Source: an uncultured Oscillospiraceae bacterium
GTDB lineage: Bacteria > Bacillota > Clostridia > Oscillospirales > Oscillospiraceae
Direction: 5' to 3'
Assembly (NCBI GenBank): GCA_900757415.1
Contig: CAAENU010000088.1
Span: forward strand, 1 to 29,180
DNA length: 29,180 nucleotides
Below the pieces are notes generated by a model, which was not told where the DNA came from, did not search any database, and was given only the letters and a program-made list of their open reading frames with translations. Shown one piece after another: positions 1-7,980 of this stretch (the first letter of the stretch is position 1; every line of letters starts with the position of its first letter). The position numbers and the translations under genes are program-made.

Positions 1-70
1 GAGGTTCCTTCCGGTGTTTTTGCCTACTTTTGTCACTGTTGACAAAAGTAGGTCGCTCCGGAGAGCGAAA
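1..70. repeat. palindromic intergenic repeat, copy 1 (probably cut by the window edge)
   Basis: This stretch matches the reverse complement of 4153-4222 over 70 nt without gaps, with 6 differences by eye. It contains a perfect 12-bp stem, CCTACTTTTGTC (23-34) with GACAAAAGTAGG (41-52) around a 6-nt loop, followed by a 6-bp stem TCGCTC/GAGCGA (53-68) with a CGGA loop. It ends about 7 nt before the uvrB ribosome-binding site. The other copy continues into a third hairpin, so this one probably begins before the window. It resembles a dispersed REP/MITE-type element, but no transposase is seen. Confidence 0.85.
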
Positions 71-90
71 CACTCCAAAGGAGAACCCCT

Positions 91-2055
91 ATGCCTCAAT
101 TCAAAGTCCATTCCGAATATTCCCCCGCCGGCGATCAGCCGCAGGCCATCGAAAAGCTGGCTCAGGGCGTAGATCTTGGTCTGCGGGAGCAGGTGCTCAA
201 GGGTGTGACCGGCTCCGGCAAGACCTATACCATGGCCAAGGTCATCGAGCAGGTGCAGCGCCCCACGCTGGTACTGGCCCACAACAAAACGCTGGCCGCC
301 CAGTTGTGTGAGGAGTTCCGGGAGTTCTTTCCGGAAAACGCCGTGGAGTACTTCGTCTCCTACTACGACTACTACCAGCCGGAAGCCTATATTCCCCACA
401 CCGACACCTATATTGAAAAAGATGCCTCTACCAACGAGGAGATCGACCGGCTGCGGCTTTCCGCTACCTGCGCCCTGCTGGAGCGGCGGGACGTGATCGT
501 GGTGTCATCGGTCAGCTGCATCTACGGACTGGGCGAACCGGACGACTTTGCCCGGATGATGATCTCCCTGCGCACGGGTATGACCATGGATCGGGACGAG
601 CTGCTGCGCCGTCTGGTGGAGGATCGGTATGAGCGCAACGACGTGGCTTTCCAGCGCAACGTGTTCCGCGTCCGGGGCGACACGGTGGAGCTGTATCCCG
701 CCTACTACAAGGATCGTGCCATCCGGGTAGAATTCTTCGGCGATGAGATTGACCGCATCACCGAGTTCCATCCCGTCACCGGCGCAGCCATGAAAACACT
801 GAACCATGTGGCCATCTATCCCGCCAGCCACTATGTGACGCCCAAGGACAAGATGGACGCCGCCATCATCCAGATCAAGAAGGAGCTGTCGGAGCGGCTG
901 CAGTTTTTTGAGGAAAACAACATGCTGGTGGAGGCCCAGCGCCTGCGCCAGCGGACAGAGTACGACATGGAGATGATGACCGAGTTGGGTTACTGCTCCG
1001 GCATTGAGAACTACTCCCGCATTATCTCCCAGCGGCCCGCCGGGTCGCCGCCCATGACGCTGTTGGACTTCTTCCCCGATGATTTTCTGCTGTTTGTGGA
1101 CGAGAGCCATGTGACGCTGCCCCAGGTGCGGGCCATGTACAACGGCGACCGGGCACGAAAGGAAAGTCTGGTGCGCTATGGCTTCCGCCTGCCCTGCGCC
1201 TTTGATAACCGGCCCCTGAAATTTGAGGAATTTGAGGAGCGGTTTCATCAGGCCATCTACGTCTCCGCCACACCGGGCGAGTACGAGAAGGCCCATGCCG
1301 ATCAGGTGGTTGAGCAGGTGATCCGCCCCACGGGCCTGCTGGATCCCCGCATTGAGCTGCGGCCTGTGGTGGGACAGATCGACGATCTGTCCGCGGAGAT
1401 CCGTGCCCGTGCGGAGCGGAACGAGCGGGTGCTGGTGACCACCCTGACCAAGCGGATGGCGGAGGATCTGACCGCTCACTTCCGCCAGAACGGCATCCGG
1501 GTGCGGTACATGCACTCCGACGTGGCGGCGCTGGAGCGCATGGAGATCATCCGCGACCTGCGGCTGGGCGAGTTCGATGTGCTGGTGGGCATCAACCTGC
1601 TGCGGGAGGGACTCGACCTGCCGGAGGTCAGTCTGGTAGCCATTCTGGACGCGGACAAGGAGGGTTTTCTCCGCAGCGAGACAAGCCTGATCCAAACCAT
1701 CGGCCGCGCCGCGCGGAACGCCGAGGGTCTGGTGATCCTCTACGCCGACACGGTGACGCCCTCCATGCGCGCCGCCATGGACGAGACGGAGCGCCGCCGC
1801 AAATTGCAGGACGATTTCAACAAGGCCCATGGCATCACGCCCCGCACCATCCGCAAGAGCGTGCGCGAAATGGTGGAGATCAGCCACAGCGCCGAGGAGG
1901 CGTCCAAGCTCTCCAAGAAGAAGCTCTCTGACCGGGAGCGGGCCGAGACCATTGCCCGGCTGGAAAAAGAAATGAAAGCTGCCAGCAAAATGCTGGAATT
2001 CGAGTATGCCGCGGCACTGCGTGACCAGATTATTGAACTGCGAAAAGAGACTTGA
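91..2055 (+). CDS. uvrB: excinuclease ABC subunit UvrB
   Basis: UvrB is the damage-verifying helicase-like subunit of nucleotide excision repair. UvrA loads it onto damaged DNA and it recruits UvrC. The 654-residue length is normal for the family. Visible features are the Walker A motif GVTGSGKT (38-45), the damage-probing beta-hairpin YYDYYQPEAY (91-100), the DESH helicase motif II (337-340), the SAT motif near 392, C-terminal helicase motifs ending in QTIGRAAR, and a UVR domain over about the last 40 residues that contacts UvrC and UvrA. The start is supported by AAAGGAG at 77-83, 7 nt upstream of ATG. No promoter or LexA/DinR box is visible in the 90 nt available. uvrA lies 2.7 kb downstream rather than adjacent. 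Confidence 0.98.
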   Translation: MPQFKVHSEYSPAGDQPQAIEKLAQGVDLGLREQVLKGVTGSGKTYTMAKVIEQVQRPTLVLAHNKTLAAQLCEEFREFFPENAVEYFVSYYDYYQPEAYIPHTDTYIEKDASTNEEIDRLRLSATCALLERRDVIVVSSVSCIYGLGEPDDFARMMISLRTGMTMDRDELLRRLVEDRYERNDVAFQRNVFRVRGDTVELYPAYYKDRAIRVEFFGDEIDRITEFHPVTGAAMKTLNHVAIYPASHYVTPKDKMDAAIIQIKKELSERLQFFEENNMLVEAQRLRQRTEYDMEMMTELGYCSGIENYSRIISQRPAGSPPMTLLDFFPDDFLLFVDESHVTLPQVRAMYNGDRARKESLVRYGFRLPCAFDNRPLKFEEFEERFHQAIYVSATPGEYEKAHADQVVEQVIRPTGLLDPRIELRPVVGQIDDLSAEIRARAERNERVLVTTLTKRMAEDLTAHFRQNGIRVRYMHSDVAALERMEIIRDLRLGEFDVLVGINLLREGLDLPEVSLVAILDADKEGFLRSETSLIQTIGRAARNAEGLVILYADTVTPSMRAAMDETERRRKLQDDFNKAHGITPRTIRKSVREMVEISHSAEEASKLSKKKLSDRERAETIARLEKEMKAASKMLEFEYAAALRDQIIELRKET

Positions 2056-2059
2056 TCCT

Positions 2060-2968
2060 ATGAAAAAATACCTCTCCTATATTTATGTGATCCTCAGCGC
2101 CGTGTGCTGGGGGTTCATCGGGTTTTCCAACCGTATGCTCACCGAGGCGGGGGCCACACTGGGCAACCGGGTATTCATCCGTAATTTCGGCACGCTGCTG
2201 ATCCTGACGGTGGTATTCGGTCTGTTCCACCGGCAGGTTTTCCGCATCAGGCTGCAGCACCTGCCCATTTTCCTCGGCTCCGGCCTTATCAGCATTCTGA
2301 TGCTGAGTCTGGTCTATTTCCAGTGCCAGACCATGTGCTCGCTGTCCGTGGCGGCGGTGCTGCTGTATCTGGCGCCCTCCTTCGTGGTGCTTATCAGCGC
2401 CGTGCTGTGGAAAACCCCGCTGACCCGGCGCAAGATCATTGCGCTGGTGGTGTCGCTGCTTGGCTGCGTCATGGTCAGCGGCATGCTGGGCGGCGAGATG
2501 GCCGCCTCATGGGGCGGCATTGCGCTGGGTGTGGCCTCCGGCATGTGCTATGCCAGCTACACCGTATTCGCCCACTACGGACTGGCCCATTATGAAAGCT
2601 ACACCATGATCTACTGGACATTTCTGGTGGCGGGACTGGGGTCGCTGTTTTTTGCCGACTTTTCTGCGCTGGGCACGCTGCTCCGCCAACCCACAGGCCC
2701 CATCGGCATGTTCGGTGTAGTCGTTGTGGCCACGGTGCTGCCCTATATTTTTTACACCAAGGGATTGGAGGGTGTGGAAAGCGGCCGCGCCTCCATCATC
2801 ACCAACATCGAGCCGGTGGTGGAGACGCTGGTGGGCGTGACCGTATTCCATGAAGCGCTGACCATCTGGACCGTGCTGGGCATCGGCTGTGTGATCGGCT
2901 GTGTGGCCCTGCTGGCAAAAGGAGATCAACCATGCAAAGATGTCAAGTCCTCAACGGCTTCCACCTGA
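2060..2968 (+). CDS. DMT superfamily (EamA-type) transporter
   Basis: This is a 302-residue very hydrophobic protein with about ten predicted membrane segments. It has the two-fold EamA repeat organisation of drug/metabolite transporters: YLSYIYVILSAVCWGFIGFS opens the first half, and WGGIALGVASGMCYASYTVF opens the second. The segment after YTKGLEGVESGRAS, with IEPVVETLVG, is typical of the family's C-terminal part. It probably exports or imports a small metabolite across the cytoplasmic membrane; the substrate cannot be read from sequence. The ATG at 2060 is 4 nt after the uvrB stop, so it is probably co-transcribed. A longer in-frame reading from 2006 would lie inside uvrB and is less likely. 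The 3' end overlaps the next gene by 37 nt. Confidence 0.88.
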   Translation: MKKYLSYIYVILSAVCWGFIGFSNRMLTEAGATLGNRVFIRNFGTLLILTVVFGLFHRQVFRIRLQHLPIFLGSGLISILMLSLVYFQCQTMCSLSVAAVLLYLAPSFVVLISAVLWKTPLTRRKIIALVVSLLGCVMVSGMLGGEMAASWGGIALGVASGMCYASYTVFAHYGLAHYESYTMIYWTFLVAGLGSLFFADFSALGTLLRQPTGPIGMFGVVVVATVLPYIFYTKGLEGVESGRASIITNIEPVVETLVGVTVFHEALTIWTVLGIGCVIGCVALLAKGDQPCKDVKSSTAST

Positions 2969-3642
2969 AGCTTATTGCCGTCTGCACCATGCTCGTTGAC
3001 CATCTGGGGTACACGCTGTTTCCCTGGTCGCTGTGGCTGCGGTGCATTGGACGCATTGCTTTTCCCATCTTCTGCTTTCTCATCGCCGAGGGCTGCGTGT
3101 ATACCCGCAGCCGGAAGAAATACGCGCTGCGGCTGCTGGCATCTGCGCTGCTTTCGGAGATTCCCTTTGATCTGATGACCGGCGGCAGGATATGGAATCC
3201 CTACAATCAGAACGTGCTGTGGACGCTGCTTCTCGGCGCGCTGATGTGCTGGCTGATGGACTGGGCGCTGAAAAAGCGGGCCGCATCGTCCTTTGCGCTG
3301 ACGGGCGCGGTCATGGTGGCCGCCTTCTGCCTGCTGGAGCTGCTCAACACCGACTACGGCGGCTGGGGTATGCTGCTGGCGGTCATGTTCTACGGTGTCC
3401 ACCGCGCCCCCAATAGCCCGGCCGTCAAAATGGCCGCGCAGGCTCTCGGGCTGGCGGTTTTTGCCGTGGGCGTCATGAACGGCCGTGTCATAACCATCGA
3501 GCTGTGGGCGCTGGTGACGCTGCTGCCCATCTGGTGCTATAACGGCCGGCGCGGTTATTCCAACCGCGCGGTGCAATACGGCTTTTACGCCTTTTACCCC
3601 GTTCATATTCTAATTTTATCCCTGATTGCTATGTATCGATAA
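2932..3642 (+). CDS. TraX family membrane protein
   Basis: This is a 236-residue integral membrane protein with about eight hydrophobic segments. The N-terminal pattern LNGFHLKLIAVCTMLVDHLG, followed by CIGRIAFPIFCFLIAEG, is characteristic of the TraX family. The family was named for the F-plasmid pilin N-acetyltransferase, but most chromosomal Bacillota members are uncharacterised membrane acyltransferase-like proteins. The C-terminal YAFYPVHILIL motif also fits. Start: AAAGGAG lies just ahead of ATG 2932, inside the end of the permease gene, giving a 37-nt overlap that suggests translational coupling. Nothing nearby indicates conjugation, so the family name should not be read as transfer function here. 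Confidence 0.85.
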   Translation: MQRCQVLNGFHLKLIAVCTMLVDHLGYTLFPWSLWLRCIGRIAFPIFCFLIAEGCVYTRSRKKYALRLLASALLSEIPFDLMTGGRIWNPYNQNVLWTLLLGALMCWLMDWALKKRAASSFALTGAVMVAAFCLLELLNTDYGGWGMLLAVMFYGVHRAPNSPAVKMAAQALGLAVFAVGVMNGRVITIELWALVTLLPIWCYNGRRGYSNRAVQYGFYAFYPVHILILSLIAMYR

Positions 3643-3663
3643 TGATGAAGGAGGCTGTCCCCT

Positions 3664-4146
3664 ATGGCAAAGAATAAGGAAGAGAAAACCAACGTCATGC
3701 GGACGCTGGAACAAAAAAAGATCCCCTATACCGCCTTTTCCTACGACCCCAACGGGCCTATTGACGGCGTGTCGGTGGCGGCAGAGGTGGGGTTGGATGC
3801 CGCGGCGGTATTCAAAACGCTGGTGACAAAAGGCGCCAGCGGGGCATACTATGTATTCGATATTCCCGTGGCGGAGAACCTTGATCTGAAGAAGGCCGCC
3901 AAGGCGGTGGGGGAAAAATCCATCGTCATGCTGCCCCAAAAGGAGCTGCTGGGCCTGACAGGCTACGTTCACGGCGGCTGCTCACCGGTGGGCATGAAGA
4001 AGCAGTTCCCCACCGTGTTCCACGAGACGGCCAACGATCTGGAGCTGATCGCCGTCTCCGCCGGCAAAATCGGCCATCAGGTGCAGGTGAAGCCTGCCGA
4101 TCTGCTGGCGCTGCTGCGGGCAAAAACAGCGGACGTGGTGGTGTAA
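3664..4146 (+). CDS. ybaK: YbaK/EbsC-type Cys-tRNA(Pro) deacylase
   Basis: This 160-residue protein belongs to the YbaK/ProX editing-domain family, which hydrolyses mischarged aminoacyl-tRNA in trans (Cys-tRNA(Pro) in the best-known members). Family signatures are VFKTLVTKG around K51, the invariant catalytic-site lysine; GYVHGGCSPVGMKK (100-113); and SAGKIGHQVQ (132-141). A GAAGGAGG ribosome-binding site lies a few bases before ATG 3664. The gene follows traX by 21 nt and closes the + strand block that begins with uvrB. The repeat hairpin at 4171-4200 lies just after its stop and might help end transcription, though it lacks a T-run. Substrate preference within the family is not certain. Confidence 0.93.
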   Translation: MAKNKEEKTNVMRTLEQKKIPYTAFSYDPNGPIDGVSVAAEVGLDAAAVFKTLVTKGASGAYYVFDIPVAENLDLKKAAKAVGEKSIVMLPQKELLGLTGYVHGGCSPVGMKKQFPTVFHETANDLELIAVSAGKIGHQVQVKPADLLALLRAKTADVVV

Positions 4147-4152
4147 GGAGAA

Positions 4153-4231
4153 TTTCGCTCTCCGGAGCGACCTACTTTTGCCAATAGCGGCAAAAGTAGG
4201 CAAAAACGCCAGAAGGAACCTCCGGTTCCTT
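4153..4231. repeat. palindromic intergenic repeat, copy 2 (inverted relative to copy 1)
   Basis: Positions 4153-4222 are the inverted counterpart of 1-70. The main stem is CCTACTTTTGCC (4171-4182) with GGCAAAAGTAGG (4189-4200), a perfect 12 bp. The TCGCTC/GAGCGA stem is conserved. A third hairpin, AAGGAACC/GGTTCCTT with a TCC loop (4213-4231), continues past the part visible in copy 1. The element begins 6 nt after the ybaK stop. Compared with copy 1, the 12-bp stem carries a paired change (T-A to C-G), so the helix is preserved. Confidence 0.85.
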
Positions 4232-4722
4232 CACTGACCGGCGCGCTATACAATACGCGAAACTGTGAATGTGTACCACGCGTTTGCGTGAGATTTTCTT
4301 CTTTGTTTCGTTATCGAATCGTCTCCGCACCAGCGTCGCTGCCGCTGATGCCTACGCCGAACAACGCTTCGGGTTCTACCGTCGCAACGCATGAGCGGCA
4401 GCGGCGCAAGACGAAAGTCAACTCGTCATACGCAGCGATGACAGCCGTTCTCCGTGACCGCGCGGCAAAGGGTAACAAATTTACAACGCAAAACAGCGTG
4501 CAGGAAGTCTTGAAACCTGAGGTTTCAAGCTGTCCTTTTGGGTACTTTTGGGTCGGGGCGTTAAGAAAACATGCCGGGGGCATGTTTTTAGCCTCCGATC
4601 TCGGCGGCTATGCCGCCGTAGTGTCCATCTGTGCTTGCACAGCATGACGCGGCCAAAAGTACCTCGCGCTCGCAAGCGCGAAATCCCATCTCACTCCACA
4701 GAGTGAAATATTTTAATCACTA
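4232..4722. other. gene-free interval with a cluster of stem-loops
   Basis: No credible gene is seen. The open frames here are short, lack ribosome-binding sites and have no family features. From 4509 to 4706 the DNA is a run of perfect hairpins. They are CTTGAAACC/GGTTTCAAG (4509-4529), an outer 11-bp pair GGTACTTTTGG/CCAAAAGTACC (4541-4551 with 4653-4663) that encloses AAAACATGCC/GGCATGTTTT (4566-4588), CGGCGGC/GCCGCCG (4602-4618) and CTGTGC/GCACAG (4629-4642), then CGCGCT/AGCGCG (4665-4680) and TCACTC/GAGTGA (4691-4706). The interval could be a structured RNA, a nested repetitive element or a recombination relic. It ends at the uvrA promoter. Confidence 0.7.
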
Positions 4723-4751
4723 TTGACATTAAAAATTGATTTTACTACACT
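4723..4751 (+). promoter_or_regulatory. sigma-A-type promoter for uvrA
   Basis: A -35 box TTGACA (4723-4728) and a -10 box TACACT (4746-4751) are separated by 17 bp. The expected transcription start is near 4758, about 29 nt before the uvrA ATG. The promoter overlaps any longer upstream reading of uvrA and so argues for the start at 4787. No GAACN4GTTC LexA/DinR box is present next to it. Confidence 0.75.
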
Positions 4752-4786
4752 TATCTGCAACAAATCACGCAGAATTGAGGAATACC

Positions 4787-7615
4787 ATGCAAAAGGAAAT
4801 TTTTATCAAAGGCGCACGGGAGAATAACCTGAAAAATATTGACGTTACCATTCCCCGGGATAAGCTGGTGGTGCTGACGGGCCTTTCCGGCAGCGGCAAA
4901 AGCTCCCTTGCCTTTGACACCATCTATGCCGAGGGGCAGCGCCGGTATGTGGAAAGCTTGTCCAGCTACGCCCGGATGTTTTTGGGCCAGATGGACAAGC
5001 CGGATGTGGACTATATCGACGGCCTGTCCCCCGCTATTTCCATCGACCAGAAAACCACCAGCAAGAATCCCCGCTCCACTGTGGGCACGGTGACGGAGAT
5101 CTACGACTATATGCGCCTTTTATGGGCGCGGATCGGCGTGCCCCACTGCCCCAAGTGCGGCAAGGAGATCCGCCAGCAGACCATTGACCAGATCATTGAC
5201 CAGATCATGGCACTGCCCGAGGGTACCCGCATTCAGGTGATGGCGCCGGTGGTGCGGGGCCGCAAGGGCGAGCACACCAAGGTGCTGGAGGATGCCCGCC
5301 GCAGCGGCTACGTCCGTGCCCGCATCGACGGCGAAATGCATGAGCTGGATGAAGAGCTCAAGCTCTCCAAGACCTATAAGCACCAGATCGACATTGTGGT
5401 GGACCGGCTGATCGTCCGCCCCGATATTGCCACCCGGCTGACCGACAGCGTGGAGACCGCCTCCAACCTGACCGGCGGCCTTGTGACGGTAAATCTCCTG
5501 AAAGAGGGACAGGATCTCAGCTTCTCTCAGAACTATGCCTGCGAGGACTGCGGCGTGTCCATTGAAGAGTTGGCGCCCCGGCTGTTCTCCTTCAACAGTC
5601 CTTTCGGCGCCTGCCCCACCTGCACAGGTCTTGGCATGCAGCTGAAGGTGGATCCCACACTGGTGATCCCCGATGAGAGCAAGTCTATTTTAGACGGCGC
5701 AGTCGTGGCCACCGGGTGGAACTCCATCCGCTCCGACGGCATCTCCCGCATGTACTTCGACGCTCTCAGCAAACGGTACAATTTTTCTCTGCGCACGCCC
5801 TATAGCCAGCTATCCGACGAGGTGAAGAACGTGATCCTCTACGGCACAAAGGGGGAAAAGCTGACGCTGGAATATGACCAGCCCCGGGGCAAGGGCGTGC
5901 TGCATCAGGCCTTTGAGGGCATTGCCAACAATCTGGAGCGGCGGTATGTGGAAACCCAGTCCGACGCCAGTAAAAAAGAAATTGAATCCTTTATGGCGGC
6001 CTGCCCCTGCCCGGCCTGCCGGGGCAAGCGGCTGCGGAGCGAGGCGCTGGCCGTCACCGTGGGCGGCCTTTCCATTTTTGACGCCACCGACATGCCGGTG
6101 GATGAGGAAATTGTCTTTTTTGACGGCCTGAGCCTCACCGGCAATCAGCAGATGATCGCCGCCCAGATTTTGAAAGAAATCGGCTCACGGCTGCGGTTTT
6201 TGCAGTCGGTGGGTCTGAGCTATCTGACGCTCAGCCGCTCCTCCGGCACCCTGTCCGGCGGCGAGAGCCAGCGGATCCGTCTGGCCACCCAGATCGGCAG
6301 CAGCCTGATGGGCGTGCTGTATATTCTGGATGAGCCGTCCATCGGCCTGCACCAGCGGGACAACGACAAGCTGCTGGATACCCTGCGGCGGCTGCGGGAT
6401 CTGGGCAACACCCTGATCGTGGTGGAGCATGACGAGGACACCATGCGCGCCGCCGACTGGCTTATTGACATTGGCCCCGGCGCAGGCGCGCTGGGCGGAC
6501 AGGTGGTGTCCGCCGGAACGCCGGAGCAGGTGATGGCCGACCCCAACAGCCTGACAGGCCAGTACCTCAGCGGCAAAAAGCGCATCGAGGTGCCTGAAGG
6601 CCGCCGCACGGGAAACGGCAAATGGCTGACGGTTCGCGGCGCACGGGAGAATAACCTGAAGAACATTGATGTATCCATTCCGTTGGGCACCCTGACCTGC
6701 GTCACCGGCGTGAGCGGCAGCGGCAAAAGCTCGCTGGTCAACGAGATCATCTTCAAGCGTCTGGGCGCCGATCTGAACCGGATGAAGGCCCACCCCGGCA
6801 AGCACGACGCGCTGGAGGGTGAGGAGCATCTGGACAAGGTCATCAACATCGACCAGAGTCCCATCGGCCGGACGCCTCGCTCCAACCCTGCCACCTATAC
6901 GAATCTGTTCAACGACATCCGCGATCTGTTTGCCTCACTGCCGGAGGCCAAGGCCCGGGGCTATGGCCCGGGACGGTTCTCCTTCAACACCAAGGGCGGC
7001 CGGTGTGAGGCCTGCTGCGGCGACGGCGTGCTGAAAATCGAGATGCACTTTCTGGCGGACGTATACGTTCCCTGCGAGGTGTGCCGCGGCAAGCGCTATA
7101 ACCGTGAGACGCTGGAGGTACGCTATAAGGGGAAATCCATCTCCGATGTGCTGAACATGACGGTGGACGAGGCGGTGCCTTTCTTCTCCGCCCTGCCCAA
7201 GATCGCCGGGCGGCTGCAAACCCTGCAGGATGTGGGACTTGGCTATGTGAAGCTGGGCCAATCCTCCACCACCCTCTCCGGCGGCGAGGCCCAGCGGGTC
7301 AAGCTGGCCACGGAGCTGAGCAAGCGTTCCACAGGACGCACCATCTATATTCTGGATGAACCCACCACCGGATTGCACGCCGACGACGTGAAAAAGCTGC
7401 TGGGCGTTTTGCAGCGGCTGGTGGACGCAGGCAACACGGTGCTGGTGATCGAACACAATCTGGATGTGATCAAATGTGCCGATTACCTGATCGACCTCGG
7501 CCCGGAGGGCGGCATCGGCGGCGGCACGGTGGTGGCCGCCGGCACACCGGAGCAGGTGGCGGCGGTGCCGCAGTCCTATACCGGGCAATATCTGAAAAAA
7601 ATGCTGCCGCGCTGA
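4787..7615 (+). CDS. uvrA: excinuclease ABC subunit UvrA
   Basis: UvrA is the damage-sensing ABC ATPase dimer of nucleotide excision repair that loads UvrB. The 942-residue protein has two ABC modules. Walker A1 is GLSGSGKS (32-39) and Walker A2 is GVSGSGKS near residue 642. The signature motifs are LSGGESQRIRLATQ and LSGGEAQRVKLATE, with Walker B regions ILDEPSIGLH and ILDEPTTGLH. Zinc-binding pairs are visible as CEDCG...CPTC in the first half and CEACCGDG...CEVCRGKR in the second. ATG 4787 is chosen because TTGAGG lies 6 nt upstream and the promoter is just before it. An in-frame earlier start at 4736 would lie within the promoter. The gene is followed by a small gene and recD2 on the same strand. 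Confidence 0.98.
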   Translation: MQKEIFIKGARENNLKNIDVTIPRDKLVVLTGLSGSGKSSLAFDTIYAEGQRRYVESLSSYARMFLGQMDKPDVDYIDGLSPAISIDQKTTSKNPRSTVGTVTEIYDYMRLLWARIGVPHCPKCGKEIRQQTIDQIIDQIMALPEGTRIQVMAPVVRGRKGEHTKVLEDARRSGYVRARIDGEMHELDEELKLSKTYKHQIDIVVDRLIVRPDIATRLTDSVETASNLTGGLVTVNLLKEGQDLSFSQNYACEDCGVSIEELAPRLFSFNSPFGACPTCTGLGMQLKVDPTLVIPDESKSILDGAVVATGWNSIRSDGISRMYFDALSKRYNFSLRTPYSQLSDEVKNVILYGTKGEKLTLEYDQPRGKGVLHQAFEGIANNLERRYVETQSDASKKEIESFMAACPCPACRGKRLRSEALAVTVGGLSIFDATDMPVDEEIVFFDGLSLTGNQQMIAAQILKEIGSRLRFLQSVGLSYLTLSRSSGTLSGGESQRIRLATQIGSSLMGVLYILDEPSIGLHQRDNDKLLDTLRRLRDLGNTLIVVEHDEDTMRAADWLIDIGPGAGALGGQVVSAGTPEQVMADPNSLTGQYLSGKKRIEVPEGRRTGNGKWLTVRGARENNLKNIDVSIPLGTLTCVTGVSGSGKSSLVNEIIFKRLGADLNRMKAHPGKHDALEGEEHLDKVINIDQSPIGRTPRSNPATYTNLFNDIRDLFASLPEAKARGYGPGRFSFNTKGGRCEACCGDGVLKIEMHFLADVYVPCEVCRGKRYNRETLEVRYKGKSISDVLNMTVDEAVPFFSALPKIAGRLQTLQDVGLGYVKLGQSSTTLSGGEAQRVKLATELSKRSTGRTIYILDEPTTGLHADDVKKLLGVLQRLVDAGNTVLVIEHNLDVIKCADYLIDLGPEGGIGGGTVVAAGTPEQVAAVPQSYTGQYLKKMLPR

Positions 7616-7631
7616 CGGCAGTGACTCTTTT

Positions 7632-7655
7632 CCGGTATTCGGCATAGAATACCGG
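7632..7655 (+). promoter_or_regulatory. perfect hairpin ahead of the 102-aa gene's ribosome-binding site
   Basis: CCGGTATTC (7632-7640) pairs perfectly with GAATACCGG (7647-7655) around a 6-nt loop. It lies 17 nt after the uvrA stop and directly abuts the GGGGAGGAGGG ribosome-binding site of the next gene. There is no T-run, so it is not a simple terminator. It may stabilise or separate the mRNA or affect access to the ribosome-binding site. Confidence 0.55.
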
Positions 7656-7671
7656 GGAGGAGGGAAACGGC

Positions 7672-7980
7672 ATGGCACTGATATGGGACGGAATCACGGC
7701 CTTTCTGGAGGCCGTTGGCCTTGCGGCGGTACTGTGGGTACTGTCCGACTGGATCCTGCGGCCGGGGCCGCGAATTGAACAGGCCGTGTACGTTCCCCTT
7801 ACGGGGGATGCATCGGAGCTGGAGCCGCTTTTGCGCCGCCTGGCGGGACTGAATGTGGTCCTGCTGGACGAGGGGTTGTCCGTTCAGGGACGACAGCAGG
7901 CGGAAAAGGCCGCTTTGGAGCGGCCCCACATCACACTGAAGAAACGGGGGGAGACCCATGGGGGAACGCAGCACGATTGA
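7672..7980 (+). CDS. small membrane-anchored hypothetical protein
   Basis: This 102-residue protein is not recognised as a named family. Residues about 5-27 (DGITAFLEAVGLAAVLWVLSD, in part) form one likely membrane or amphipathic helix. The rest is a short soluble domain with a beta-alpha-beta look: AVYVPLTGDASELEPLLRRL then LNVVLLDEGLSVQGRQQAE. The start is well supported by GGAGGAGGG about 8 nt before ATG 7672. The 3' end overlaps recD2 by 23 nt, so the two are probably co-translated. Its place between uvrA and recD2 does not by itself establish a repair role. No catalytic motif is visible. Confidence 0.75.
   Translation: MALIWDGITAFLEAVGLAAVLWVLSDWILRPGPRIEQAVYVPLTGDASELEPLLRRLAGLNVVLLDEGLSVQGRQQAEKAALERPHITLKKRGETHGGTQHD

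Noticed and set aside
39..61. TTGACA in the first repeat as a uvrB promoter
   Set aside because: No -10 box lies 16-18 bp downstream (the site reads AGAGCG), and the hexamer is part of the repeat stem.
505..1887. Long open frame on the - strand within uvrB
   Set aside because: It is an artefact of GC-rich codons opposite uvrB; it is His/Gln-rich with no family features. Similar frames oppose uvrA, recD2, the ABC ATPase, permeases and pgi.
4215..4229. GGAACCTCCGGTTCC as a LexA/DinR SOS box for uvrA
   Set aside because: The spacing between GAAC and GTTC is 5, not 4, and the sequence is the third hairpin of the repeat, 500 nt from the uvrA promoter.
4288..4647. Possible 119-aa protein on + and a 90-aa protein (4311-4583) on -
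   Set aside because: Neither has a ribosome-binding site, both have biased low-information composition, and their frames run through perfect hairpins.
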